This document shows positions 18,030 to 26,039 of a DNA stretch of 64,000 bases, in pieces (position 1 is the stretch's first letter; the number at the start of each line of letters is the position of its first letter). Below the pieces are notes generated by a model. The model ran no database searches, was not told the DNA's origin, and saw nothing but the letters and a program-made list of their open reading frames with translations. Where the stretch lies: positions 1 through 64,000 of the forward strand of contig JAUXNJ010000010.1 of NCBI GenBank assembly GCA_030682795.1. Reading direction: 5' to 3'. Origin of the DNA: Sphingobacteriaceae bacterium (lineage in GTDB: Bacteria; Bacteroidota; Bacteroidia; UBA7662). Both the position numbers and the translations under genes were made by a program.

Positions 18030-18801
18030 TTCACTGCGGGTGCTTGTGGTAGGCGCCGGCTGGCTGGGTTTGCCTTTGGCAGAAGCCTTGAAAGCAGCAG
18101 GCCATGCGGTGCAAGTCAGCAACCGGTCGGGCGCGCATGCAGCATTCACAGCTGCTGGCTTGTCGGCCATGGCGCTCGATTTAGACCAAGCATTGCCCGA
18201 TTTAACGGCTGTTGAATTGGTTATTGCCAGTTTTCCGCCCGCGGCCCGGGCTGGGAATGATACGCTTTATGCCCAACGACTACAACGCCTGTGCCAAGCG
18301 CTGTCGCCAGAAGCGCGCTTCGTACTCGTGAGCAGCACGGGCGTTTACCCGCAGGCGGCCGGTGTGTATACCGAAGATAGTGCGACCGTGGCCGAACATG
18401 CCGTGCGACAGGGTGAGAAGGTGGTTTTGAAGCATTTTCCACAAGCTTTGATCTTGCGAGCCGGCGGTTTGGCAGGTTACGACCGCCTCATTGGCCGCTA
18501 CTTCAGCGGTCGCGAGCTCGTTGACCCCACTCAAGTGGTGAACCTCATTCAACGCGATGACGTAGTAGGTGCCGCCTTGCATCTGATGGCAGCTGGAGCG
18601 CAGGGATGCTACAACCTGGTAGCTCCTGAACATCCGAGCAAAGCAGTGGTTTATGCCGCCGATTTGGAGGCGCTGCAACTGACGCCTTTTTTTGTGGTAG
18701 CCAATAAGGATGAGGAGGCTCCTCGAATCATCAGTTCCAACAAGCTCTTGGCAACAGGCTATCGTTTTGAGCATCCAAATCCGCTGTATTTTCCGAGATA
18801 A
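18022..18801 (+). CDS. NAD(P)-binding SDR-type protein (YeeZ-like)
   Basis: Predicted NAD(P)-dependent epimerase/reductase-like protein of the extended SDR superfamily. The dinucleotide motif is VLVVGAGWLGLPLAEALKAA (GxGxxG-like), and FVLVSSTGVYPQAAGVYTED contains the active-site-like Ser and Tyr region. At 259 aa it is short for an epimerase and matches the YeeZ group (NAD-dependent, function unknown). There is no clear YxxxK motif, so catalytic activity is uncertain. Start overlaps the preceding gene by 8 nt. The following 230 nt contain no assigned gene. Confidence 0.82.
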   Translation: MTNSLRVLVVGAGWLGLPLAEALKAAGHAVQVSNRSGAHAAFTAAGLSAMALDLDQALPDLTAVELVIASFPPAARAGNDTLYAQRLQRLCQALSPEARFVLVSSTGVYPQAAGVYTEDSATVAEHAVRQGEKVVLKHFPQALILRAGGLAGYDRLIGRYFSGRELVDPTQVVNLIQRDDVVGAALHLMAAGAQGCYNLVAPEHPSKAVVYAADLEALQLTPFFVVANKDEEAPRIISSNKLLATGYRFEHPNPLYFPR

Positions 18802-19031
18802 ATGGGGTCTAGGCGATGCTTTTGGATGATAATTGTTTCCGAGCATCTTGCCAAGGCACCATTTCTGCTGATTTGGTTTTTAGAATGCCTGTAATCCTCC
18901 GAAAGAGGCATGCAAAAATAACATGGGCTCATGAATCTTTTCTTCATTCCTCAGACATCCAGCGAATAATCTCTCCCCAAAAGCAAGCATTAGCCGCTTT
19001 TTAGCGATATTCGTGAAGCTTAACTCCTTTT
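18802..19031. other. Intergenic region, no assigned feature
   Basis: Two overlapping ORFs of 62 aa, one on each strand, cover most of this gap, but neither resembles a known family or has a convincing start context. No hairpin with a T run and no perfect -7 box is seen. It may be decayed sequence. Confidence 0.5.
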
Positions 19032-19865
19032 ATGAAACACCTCCTTTGTGCGACCGATTTTTCTGATGGCGGCAACAATGCTGTAGCCTATGCCGCGGCC
19101 TTGGCCAGTAGCTGCGCCGCCACCCTCCATGTATTGCATGCCTACAAGTCGCAAACCAGTGCTGTAACTGCTTTTAAGGGGCTTAATGAGATTTTAGAGG
19201 CGGATGCCAAGGAGGCTTTGGAGGGGCTCAAAGAAGCATTGCTACAGGCTCATCCCGGCTTGAAAGTGATTGTTTATGCCGCTTTTGGCCATTCGGATGA
19301 GGTAATTGCTGCCAAAGCGGATGCTTTAGATGTAGATATGATGGTAATTGGCACCAGAGGCAAGTCGCTGCTCGACACCCTCTTTTTTGGAAGCACCAGT
19401 ACTGCGCTTTGCAAGCGAGCAGGCAGACCGCTGTTGCTGGTACCACCCAGCTGCAGCTTTGGTGCCGGTAAAGAAGTGGCCTATGCTACAGCCTTACGTA
19501 CCGATGTGCAACCCAGCATGCTCTCGTTTTTGAAGCATTTTGGTGAGGTCATAGGCAAAAATTTCAGCGTTATCCATGTGTATGATGGCGATCACCCGCT
19601 TACTCCGGCCCAAGAGCTGCGGCATGCTCAGTTGCAAGAGGTGTTGGGTATCCCTAAAAATGTGCAGCACCTGATATACAGCGAAGATGTAATTGCCGCT
19701 ATTTTGGCTCATGTGGGAGCGCAAGACAGCTCCGTATTGGCCTTGCATTTATATCATTACGGGTTTTTGGAGCGCCTTTTTGTGCCTTCCGTTGCCGATG
19801 CCCTGCTTAGCAAAGCCAAATTGCCGTTGCTGTTGCTGCCAGTTGCCGCCGCAACTGCTGGCTAA
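19032..19865 (+). CDS. Universal stress protein with two Usp domains
   Basis: Cytoplasmic stress-associated protein of the UspA superfamily. Domain 1 (about residues 1-142) begins KHLLCATDFSDGGNNAVAYA and ends in the nucleotide-binding pattern VIGTRGKSLLDTLFFGSTST, close to G-2x-G-9x-G-(S/T), so ATP binding by domain 1 is plausible. Domain 2 (about 150-275) is degenerate, with LALHLYHYGFLERLFVPSVAD where the glycine motif would be, so it probably does not bind nucleotide. The tandem 277-aa layout is common in Bacteroidota. It stands alone between two gaps, with no obvious operon partner. Confidence 0.9.
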   Translation: MKHLLCATDFSDGGNNAVAYAAALASSCAATLHVLHAYKSQTSAVTAFKGLNEILEADAKEALEGLKEALLQAHPGLKVIVYAAFGHSDEVIAAKADALDVDMMVIGTRGKSLLDTLFFGSTSTALCKRAGRPLLLVPPSCSFGAGKEVAYATALRTDVQPSMLSFLKHFGEVIGKNFSVIHVYDGDHPLTPAQELRHAQLQEVLGIPKNVQHLIYSEDVIAAILAHVGAQDSSVLALHLYHYGFLERLFVPSVADALLSKAKLPLLLLPVAAATAG

Positions 19866-19922
19866 GCACCCTGAATTTGGGCAGCGCAACTGTTGTTTTT
19901 CCTTTCCTAGGGCAAAATTTTG

Positions 19923-19930
19923 TACCTTTG
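19923..19930 (+). promoter_or_regulatory. -7 promoter element of the FKBP gene (TACCTTTG)
   Basis: TACCTTTG is an exact TAnnTTTG match, 18 nt before the start codon. No TTTG lies at the right distance upstream. Confidence 0.55.
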
Positions 19931-19948
19931 ACAGATAATTTTTAGCTC

Positions 19949-20464
19949 ATGATCATTGCTCCAGAAAAGGTAGTCGGCTTAACCTTCGAATTGCGCGTAA
20001 ACAACGGCAATACCGACAACAGATTGATTGAAACGGCTGGTTCCGACAATCCTTTTTACTATTTAGTAGGCCAAAGTGGCTTGCCGCCAGCTTTTGAAAC
20101 GGCTTTGATGGGCTTGGATGCAGGCAAAAAGTTCGATTTTACCATCGACATGCTGGAGGCCTATGGTCCGGTAGAGCAAGAAGCCATCATGGACATTCCC
20201 AATGCCGTTTTCACCGACCCAAGTGGTGCTTTTGATGCCGAAAACGTGAGCATCGGTAAGTTTTTGTATTTAGAAGACGAGCAGGGCGACCAGCACCGCG
20301 GTAAGGTGATTGGCTTGCAGGCCGATACCGTTACCATGGACTTCAACCATCCTTTGGCGGGCTTCAACCTGCATTTTTCAGGTGAAATTGTAGAAGTACG
20401 CACGGCTGAAGCCGACGAATTGGCGCACGGCCATGTACATGGTCCGGGCGGTCACCACCACTAA
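19949..20464 (+). CDS. FKBP-type peptidyl-prolyl isomerase, SlyD-like
   Basis: Peptidyl-prolyl cis-trans isomerase and chaperone of the SlyD type, cytoplasmic. Split FKBP domain: LTFELRVNNG at the start, GLPPAFETALMGLDAGKKFDF, then the insert-in-flap chaperone domain (about residues 75-130) and the return strand TVTMDFNHPLAGFNLHFSGE. The C-terminus is histidine-rich (AHGHVHGPGGHHH), as in SlyD, and could bind nickel or other metals. The 171-aa length is normal. A -7 box lies just upstream, and the M61 gene starts 15 nt after the stop, so the two may be co-transcribed. Confidence 0.93.
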   Translation: MIIAPEKVVGLTFELRVNNGNTDNRLIETAGSDNPFYYLVGQSGLPPAFETALMGLDAGKKFDFTIDMLEAYGPVEQEAIMDIPNAVFTDPSGAFDAENVSIGKFLYLEDEQGDQHRGKVIGLQADTVTMDFNHPLAGFNLHFSGEIVEVRTAEADELAHGHVHGPGGHHH

Positions 20465-20479
20465 TTTAAATTTATCCTC

Positions 20480-22270
20480 ATGAAGCAAGTAAGTGTTTTT
20501 ACACTTGCGCTGGTATGGCTATGCTATTTTGGTAGCGCCGCGCAAGCCCCCCTGCAGTACACCATTAGCTTTCCAAAGCCCTCGAGTCATTACGTAGAAG
20601 TAGCGCTGCAACTCGCTGCCGATGCGCAAGACACAGTGGAATTTCGATTGCCTGTGTGGACCCCGGGTTCTTATTTGATTCGTGAGTTTTCGCGCAATCT
20701 CGACGGCATGCGGGCCAGCAGCAATGGTGCGCCCTTGGCCGTTCAGCAGTTTGAGAAGAATGCTTGGCGGGTAGTAAAAGCGCCCGGTGCGGCCTTGGAA
20801 GTGCGTTATCGGGTGTATAGCAAAGAGTTTAGCGTGCGCACCAGCTTTGTAAATGAGGAACAAGCCGCTTTGGTAGGAACAACCTATTTGCTTTTTGTAC
20901 CACAATATTTGCAGGCGCGGCATGAGTTAAACATCCAGCCTTATCCAAAATGGAAAAATGTGGCCACGGCCTTGCCACAAACCGGCAAGAGCATTTGGCA
21001 GCGTTATGCCAACAATTACGACGAATTGGTGGATGCACCCATTGAGATTGGCAATTTTAAGTCGTTTTATTTTGAAGCTGCCGGAGTACAGCACCAGGTG
21101 GCCATGCCGGGCTTAGATAAATTTCCAGAGAAAGATTTGAAGCGCGATATGGCCAAAATAGTGGTGGCGGCGACCGATATTTTCGATCATCAACCCAACC
21201 AAAACTACCTCTTCATAGTGCAGCACAGTCTGCAAGGCGGAGGCGGCCTGGAACACAGCGCCAGCACTACTTTGCAAACCCGCAAAACGGCTTACGATAC
21301 ACCTAAGAGCTATCAGGGCTTTATGGGATTGGTGGCGCACGAGTATTTCCATTTGTGGAATGTGAAGCGCTTGCGGCCGGTGGCTTTGGGTCCGTTTGAC
21401 TACAACCGTGAAAACTACACGCATAATTTGTGGTTTTCGGAGGGCTTCACGAGCTATTACGACAATCTGCTTTTGGCCCGCACCCATTTAATGGCCGAAA
21501 GCGACTACCTCAATGTACTGAGCAGCGGTTTTGAAGCTGTTTTGGGCAACAAAGGCGATGAGGTGCAGTCGGTAGCGCAATCGAGTCTTGAGGCTTGGAT
21601 CAAATTCTACCTGCGCAACGAAAATTCAGGCAATATCAGCGTGAGCTATTACCGCAAAGGGGCCATGCTCGGGTTTGTGTTTGATGCGGCGCTGTTACAG
21701 GCTTCGAAGGGGGCGTTTGGACTCGATTCGGTGATGAAGCGCATGTACCACCGCTATGCCTTGGCGCTCGATCGCGGCTTTACCGATGCTGAGCTCTTTG
21801 CTGAGTTTAAGCAGCATTTAGGGGCGGAGGCCGACAGCATTTTTGCGAACTATATTTATGGTACGCGGCCTATTGACTTTGCCCGCTATGCGGCTTATGC
21901 TGGTTTGGTATTGGAAGATACCGCTGCCCGCCAGCCAATGGCCTATTTTGGGGCGTCTTGGCGCAAGCAAGGCGAGCGGCAGTTCGTTACGGCTTTGCGA
22001 GAAGGCAGTGCAGCTTGGGAAATGGGTTTGCAAACCGATGATGAGTTGTTGAAGCTCAACGGCAAAGAAGAAAAAAGTTTTGATGCTTGGATGAAGCAAC
22101 AGCAGCCGGGCACCAAGGTAAAGCTCAAAGTTTGGCGCTTGGGAGAAGAATTAACACTGGAAGGCAAATTAGATGCGTATCCAGCGCCACGTTTTTATCT
22201 TTACAAACAGCCTGATGCCACGGCACAGCAACGTTTGATATATGAAAAACTGGTCGGTTATCCTTTTTAG
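20480..22270 (+). CDS. Secreted M61 family peptidase with PDZ domain (glycyl aminopeptidase-like)
   Basis: Predicted periplasmic or secreted zinc aminopeptidase of family M61. Signal peptide at residues 1-22 (ending YFGSAAQA). The N-terminal beta domain has WTPGSYLIREFSRNLDG; the catalytic domain has HEYFH (H287, E288, H291) followed by WNVKRLRP and the third ligand Glu in WFSEGFTSYYD (about E321). A PDZ domain covers about 480-560 (REGSAAWEMGLQTDDELLKL). All catalytic residues are present. The gene follows the FKBP gene by 15 nt, and its last 29 nt overlap the M28 peptidase gene. A cytosolic-looking paralog lies at 33351-35027. Confidence 0.93.
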   Translation: MKQVSVFTLALVWLCYFGSAAQAPLQYTISFPKPSSHYVEVALQLAADAQDTVEFRLPVWTPGSYLIREFSRNLDGMRASSNGAPLAVQQFEKNAWRVVKAPGAALEVRYRVYSKEFSVRTSFVNEEQAALVGTTYLLFVPQYLQARHELNIQPYPKWKNVATALPQTGKSIWQRYANNYDELVDAPIEIGNFKSFYFEAAGVQHQVAMPGLDKFPEKDLKRDMAKIVVAATDIFDHQPNQNYLFIVQHSLQGGGGLEHSASTTLQTRKTAYDTPKSYQGFMGLVAHEYFHLWNVKRLRPVALGPFDYNRENYTHNLWFSEGFTSYYDNLLLARTHLMAESDYLNVLSSGFEAVLGNKGDEVQSVAQSSLEAWIKFYLRNENSGNISVSYYRKGAMLGFVFDAALLQASKGAFGLDSVMKRMYHRYALALDRGFTDAELFAEFKQHLGAEADSIFANYIYGTRPIDFARYAAYAGLVLEDTAARQPMAYFGASWRKQGERQFVTALREGSAAWEMGLQTDDELLKLNGKEEKSFDAWMKQQQPGTKVKLKVWRLGEELTLEGKLDAYPAPRFYLYKQPDATAQQRLIYEKLVGYPF

Positions 22271-23648
22271 CAGCTTAACGCTACTTTTTACCACTTCTTT
22301 ACGCGCACAAACGCCAACGCAAGCCCAACATGCGGCTTTCATTCGGCAGGTTTTCGACAGTGCTTTGGTGCAGGGACAGTCTTGGCCCATGCTCGAGCAC
22401 CTCTGCAAGCAAATTGGTCACCGACTCAGTGGCAGCGAAAATGCCCACAAAGCAGTATTGTATACCCGCAGTCAAATGCTGAAATTAGGTTTTGATAGTG
22501 TATGGCTGCAGCCAGTAATGGTGCCTGTTTGGGTACGTGGGCCCAAAGAAAAAGCCTATTTGTTGCAGAACAAACGCACCTCGGGAGGGCTTATTCAGCA
22601 GCAACAAATCAATATCGAGATTTTAGCTTTGGGGGGATCGGTAGCCACGCCTCCTGGAGGATTAACAGCCCAAGTGGTGGAAGTAGCCGATTTGGAGGCT
22701 TTGCGGGCCCTGCCAGCAGGTGCAGCCAATGGCAAAATTGTGTTCATTAACCAGGCTTTCGATCCACGCAACATTCACACTTTTGAGAGTTATGGTCATT
22801 GTGTGGGCAACCGCTACAATGGCGCACGAGAAGCAGCCGCGAAGGGGGCTGTGGGTGTAATTGTTCGGTCGCTTACCCACCGCATTGATGCCTACCCGCA
22901 TACGGGGGTGATGGGGTATGGGGATGCGCAAAAGCGGATTCCTGCTGCGGCCATCAGTACTTTGCATGCTGAGCAATTGAGTCAGATGCTGCGCGACAAG
23001 CAGGAGGTGAAGTTGTTTATGGAGATGCATTGCGAGAGTCGGCCCGATACTTTGTCGTACAATGTAGTAGGACAAATTCATGGTCGCGAGCTGCGGGATG
23101 AAATTATTGCGGTGGGCGGTCACCTCGACAGCTGGGATGTGGGCGAAGGCGCGCACGACGATGGTGTGGGCTGTGTACACAGCATCGAGGCTTTGCGTTT
23201 GCTGAAGGTTAACGGTTATCGGCCCAGGCGCTCTTTGCGTGCCATCATGTTTATGAACGAAGAAAACGGCTTACGGGGAGGAGAGGAGTATGCTCGTTTG
23301 GCCAAGGAATTGAACGAAAAGCATTTTGCGGCCATTGAGTCGGATCGCGGTGGATTTTCGCCCCGGCAGTTCAATGTAGAAGCCGATTCACTGGTGATTG
23401 TTGATATGCAGAAGTGGCTGCCGCTTTTTGAGCCTTATGGAGTGCACAGCATCAAAGCCGGTGGCAGCGGTGCCGATGTGGGGCGTTTGCGGGGTCATGC
23501 CGAGGCTTTGTTGGGCTTTGTGCCCGATTCGCAGCGTTATTTTGACTTTCATCATGCTGCCAGCGATGTGTTGGAAGCGGTAAACAGACGAGAGTTGGAG
23601 CTGGGTTCGGCGGCCATTGCGGCCTTGATTTATTTGCTCGACCAATAG
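22242..23648 (+). CDS. Secreted M28 family peptidase
   Basis: Predicted secreted zinc aminopeptidase or carboxypeptidase of family M28. A signal peptide is present (VILFSSLTLLFTTSLRAQ). A PA-type insert may lie at about residues 130-235. The metal site is seen in VGGHLDSWDVG (H294, D296) and AHDDGVG (bridging Asp), with the general base and ligand in NEENGLRGG (E340/E341); later ligands are in ESDRGGF and HHAASD. The start overlaps the M61 gene by 29 nt, so the two exopeptidases are probably made and secreted together. Its stop codon lies inside the first unit of the downstream AGACCG repeat array. Confidence 0.92.
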   Translation: MKNWSVILFSSLTLLFTTSLRAQTPTQAQHAAFIRQVFDSALVQGQSWPMLEHLCKQIGHRLSGSENAHKAVLYTRSQMLKLGFDSVWLQPVMVPVWVRGPKEKAYLLQNKRTSGGLIQQQQINIEILALGGSVATPPGGLTAQVVEVADLEALRALPAGAANGKIVFINQAFDPRNIHTFESYGHCVGNRYNGAREAAAKGAVGVIVRSLTHRIDAYPHTGVMGYGDAQKRIPAAAISTLHAEQLSQMLRDKQEVKLFMEMHCESRPDTLSYNVVGQIHGRELRDEIIAVGGHLDSWDVGEGAHDDGVGCVHSIEALRLLKVNGYRPRRSLRAIMFMNEENGLRGGEEYARLAKELNEKHFAAIESDRGGFSPRQFNVEADSLVIVDMQKWLPLFEPYGVHSIKAGGSGADVGRLRGHAEALLGFVPDSQRYFDFHHAASDVLEAVNRRELELGSAAIAALIYLLDQ

Positions 23649-23752
23649 ACCGCTCGCCTTCGGCTCGCTATACAGACCGGTCGCCGGGAGGCTCCCTGAC
23701 AGACCGTTCGCTGGCGCTCACTAACAGACCGCTCCCGCTGGTCGCTCAGAGA
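23647..23752 (+). repeat. Repeat locus B of the dispersed AGACCG unit family
   Basis: Four consecutive units begin with AGACCG at 23647, 23674, 23701 and 23726, that is with 25-27 bp periodicity. Each has a core such as CTCGCCTTCGGCTCGC that can fold on itself, and ends in a short pyrimidine-rich tail. The core differs between units while the head is constant. The first unit overlaps the stop codon of the M28 gene. It has no spacers and no cas genes nearby, so it is not a CRISPR. Confidence 0.8.
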
Positions 23753-23762
23753 TAGATTAGGT

Positions 23763-23945
23763 TCTAGCGTGAGTCATTCTGCACGGAATGATCATTTTTA
23801 ACAGGTATATTGAAAGCAGGTGCTGTCAAATCTAAAATCGCCAATCGCAAATCATCTGGCTCTAGCGTGAGTCATTCTGCACGGAACGATCATTTTTAAC
23901 AGGTATATTGAAAGCAGGTGCTGCCAAATCTAAAATCGCCAATCC
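23763..23945 (+). repeat. 98-bp tandem direct repeat with internal hairpin
   Basis: Two copies with a 98-bp period start with TCTAGCGTGAG at 23763 and 23861. They differ by about two substitutions in the first 85 bp (GGAATGATC versus GGAACGATC, GCTGTCAAA versus GCTGCCAAA). Each carries an inverted repeat TCATTC-TGCACG-GAATGA (broken by the substitution in copy 2). After copy 2 a short AAATCGC microrepeat continues to 23965. No coding potential is seen. The array lies between a plus-strand gene and the end of minus-strand manC. Confidence 0.9.
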
Positions 23946-23962
23946 AAATCGCAAATCGCAAA

Positions 23963-25267
23963 TCACTCGCCCAAGCGAGTAACCAGCACCACCGCCGTTT
24001 CCGTTTCCGAATCGTTACTTAACAGGGCGTCTTCGTTGGGTTGAACCACTTGACCTGCCAGCATCGGCCGGTCGTTAATGCTCACGGCTGTTCCTAGCAC
24101 AAGCTGAATCGTAGTCCCTGCCTCAAAGTCCACTTCCATGCTTTGTTGCGGCAAGATGCGAGCTTCTTCTATGCTATAATGGAGAGTACTAAGGGCCACT
24201 TTGGAGCTTCCGTAAGGAGTTTCAATGCTTTCATGGGCCAAAAGCAAAGCAGAATCTTGCTTTTTAAGGGCGTCGACTACCTTTTTAACATCCTGACTTT
24301 GGCCTTTTTTGCCAATGAGGGTGGCCGAAGGGGTTTGCACCACGAACAAATCGCTCACACCCAGCATCACTAGCTGACTATCGGCTACGTTGAGCAACAA
24401 ATTATTGCTGGCGTCGATGTTCAGGCTGTTGGGCTGCACCGTATTTCCATGGGCATCGGTAGGCAGCTCGCCATACAGGGCATCGAAACTACCGAGGTCG
24501 CTCCAACCAATGTCGGCGGGCACCACGCGTACCCGACTGCTTTTTTCCATCACGCCGTAGTCAATGCTGATGTCGGGAATGGCCATCATGCTGTCGAAAT
24601 CGGGCTCATGCACCTCGTCTTGGGCGCGGAAACGGGCTGCAGCGGCTTGGGAGGCGGTGTATACGTCGGGACTGCACAGCTGCAACTCACGTAAAAAACT
24701 GCCTGCGGTGAAGCAAAACATGCCACTGTTCCAGTAATAATTGCCTTTTTCGAGGTATTGCTGGGCCGTGGCGGCATCGGGCTTTTCGCGAAACGAGCGT
24801 ACCTCGTTACCCGCAGCTTCGATGTAACCAAAACCCGTTTCTGCATAGGTGGGTTGGATGCCAAAAGTCACCAAAAAGCCTTCTTTCGCGAAAGCCACAG
24901 CCTTTTTAACCGCTTCTTGATAGGCGGCCTGCTTTTTAATGAGGTGATCGGAGGGTGTAACCAATACTATTTCCTCGGGATCCATCATCAAACAAGCCAA
25001 AGCAATGGCAGGGGCGGTGTTGCGACCAACAGGCTCGAGTACGAAGCTACTTTGGTGCCCGCCCAATTGCCGCAGTGCCAATAAGTACTGATCTTGATTG
25101 GTGACCACCATAAAGCGCTGGCATTGCTCCGCGTTTCTTTCCACGGTAAGTTCGAAGAGCGAGCGACCGTTAAGCAGGGGATAAAACTGTTTGGGACTGA
25201 GTTTTCGGGACAGCGGCCAGAGGCGCGTACCGCTGCCGCCGGAGAGAATGAGGTTCGTTATTTGCAT
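23963..25267 (-). CDS. manC: Mannose-1-phosphate guanylyltransferase
   Basis: Makes GDP-mannose from mannose 1-phosphate and GTP, feeding exopolysaccharide, O-antigen or fucose pathways. The nucleotidyltransferase domain (about residues 1-270) shows NLILSGGSGTRLWPLSRKLSPKQF with the GGxGxRLxPxxxxxxPK pattern, and later EKPDAATAQQYL and YWNSGMFCFTAGSF. The C-terminal 130 residues form a cupin-like part matching the GMP/PMI bifunctional type but lack an obvious complete isomerase metal site, so I call only the guanylyltransferase. Start is the ATG at 25267; the listed GTG three nt earlier is unnecessary. It is divergent from the ArsR gene and no other sugar genes are adjacent. Confidence 0.9.
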   Translation of the reverse strand: MQITNLILSGGSGTRLWPLSRKLSPKQFYPLLNGRSLFELTVERNAEQCQRFMVVTNQDQYLLALRQLGGHQSSFVLEPVGRNTAPAIALACLMMDPEEIVLVTPSDHLIKKQAAYQEAVKKAVAFAKEGFLVTFGIQPTYAETGFGYIEAAGNEVRSFREKPDAATAQQYLEKGNYYWNSGMFCFTAGSFLRELQLCSPDVYTASQAAAARFRAQDEVHEPDFDSMMAIPDISIDYGVMEKSSRVRVVPADIGWSDLGSFDALYGELPTDAHGNTVQPNSLNIDASNNLLLNVADSQLVMLGVSDLFVVQTPSATLIGKKGQSQDVKKVVDALKKQDSALLLAHESIETPYGSSKVALSTLHYSIEEARILPQQSMEVDFEAGTTIQLVLGTAVSINDRPMLAGQVVQPNEDALLSNDSETETAVVLVTRLGE

Positions 25268-25393
25268 CACAGCACGAATATAGCCAAGAGGATTTTAGCT
25301 GCTGCGCATTATGCTTTAAATTTTGATGGTATTCTGTGCTTGCGACCATGCGGCCAGCAAATTTTGCTTATCTTCAGCCCCTTATCGCTTGAA

Positions 25394-25681
25394 ATGCTTA
25401 GTTACGAAGATGTGAAAAACACCTTTGAGGTGCTCAACAGTTTGGATCAGCCGAACCGATTGCGCGTCATTGAGCTTTTACACAAACATACCGAGTTAAC
25501 CGTTACCGAATTGTGTGCCCACATGGCTTTAGACCAGGGCTTGGTTTCGCATCATTTACGTATTCTTACCAAAATACAGGTGATTGAGCAACGAAAAAAC
25601 GGCAAATACACCCATTACAGTCTGAATTATATGCGTTGGGTGCTGGTAAAAAGCGTTGTTAACGACCTTGCCCATTTGTAA
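25394..25681 (+). CDS. ArsR-family transcriptional regulator
   Basis: A 95-aa winged-helix regulator of the ArsR/SmtB type. Helix-turn-helix is TVTELCAHMALDQGLVSHHLRILTK, followed by the wing VIEQRKNGKYTHYSLN. It lacks the ELCVCDL metal motif; a single Cys is present in ELCAHM, so metal sensing of the classical kind is unlikely. The listed ORF is much longer, but upstream codons run antisense through manC; the ATG at 25394 gives the family length. A rhodanese gene follows with its own promoter whose -33 box overlaps the end of this gene. Regulation of sulfur or redox genes is possible but only inferred from that neighbour. Confidence 0.88.
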   Translation: MLSYEDVKNTFEVLNSLDQPNRLRVIELLHKHTELTVTELCAHMALDQGLVSHHLRILTKIQVIEQRKNGKYTHYSLNYMRWVLVKSVVNDLAHL

Positions 25682-25705
25682 AAAGAGGGTAAAAAGCTAC
25701 CTTTG
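25675..25705 (+). promoter_or_regulatory. Bacteroidota-type promoter of the rhodanese gene
   Basis: A -33 TTTG at 25675-25678 and a -7 TACCTTTG at 25698-25705 are separated by exactly 19 nt, a full match to the TTTG-N19-21-TAnnTTTG consensus. It lies 19 nt before the ATG of the rhodanese gene. Confidence 0.85.
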
Positions 25706-25724
25706 GGCCACAAACAACCCCATC

Positions 25725-26039
25725 ATGCCTTTCGAAAATTTATATTCCCCTGAGTTTCGCGCTGCTTTAGCTGCCGATACCAATGCCGTTTTATTGGATG
25801 TACGTACTGCTGCAGAGGTAGCTGACCAAAAAATAGAAGGCTGTTTGCACATCGATGTGATGCAGCCCGACTTTACCGACCATATTTCGAACTTGGATGC
25901 CAGCAAAAACTATTATGTATACTGCCGCAGCGGCGGACGCAGCGCCCAAGCCTGCATGATGCTCGAGGAGGCTGGTTTCAGCGGCCGATTGGTGAACTTG
26001 GCGGGTGGCATCACCCAATACGACGGTCCAACCGTTTAG
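25725..26039 (+). CDS. Single-domain rhodanese-like sulfurtransferase
   Basis: Small cytoplasmic rhodanese, moving sulfane sulfur between donors and thiols. The 104-aa protein has LLDVRTAAEVADQKIEGCLHID and the active-site loop YVYCRSGGRSAQA with C67 as catalytic Cys. The start ATG at 25725 (MPFENLYSPEF) follows a consensus promoter; the longer ORF in the track extends into the ArsR gene. Its 3' end overlaps the converging serS stop by 4 nt. No persulfide dioxygenase or sulfide:quinone reductase is adjacent. Confidence 0.92.
   Translation: MPFENLYSPEFRAALAADTNAVLLDVRTAAEVADQKIEGCLHIDVMQPDFTDHISNLDASKNYYVYCRSGGRSAQACMMLEEAGFSGRLVNLAGGITQYDGPTV

Noticed and set aside
18280-18846. 188-aa minus-strand ORF overlapping the SDR gene
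   Set aside because: No recognisable domain; it is opposite to a gene with a clear Rossmann motif.
23647-23965. Possible CRISPR array from periodic repeats
   Set aside because: Units are contiguous or nearly so, cores vary while heads are only 6 bp, there are no equal-length unique spacers, and no cas genes are in the window.
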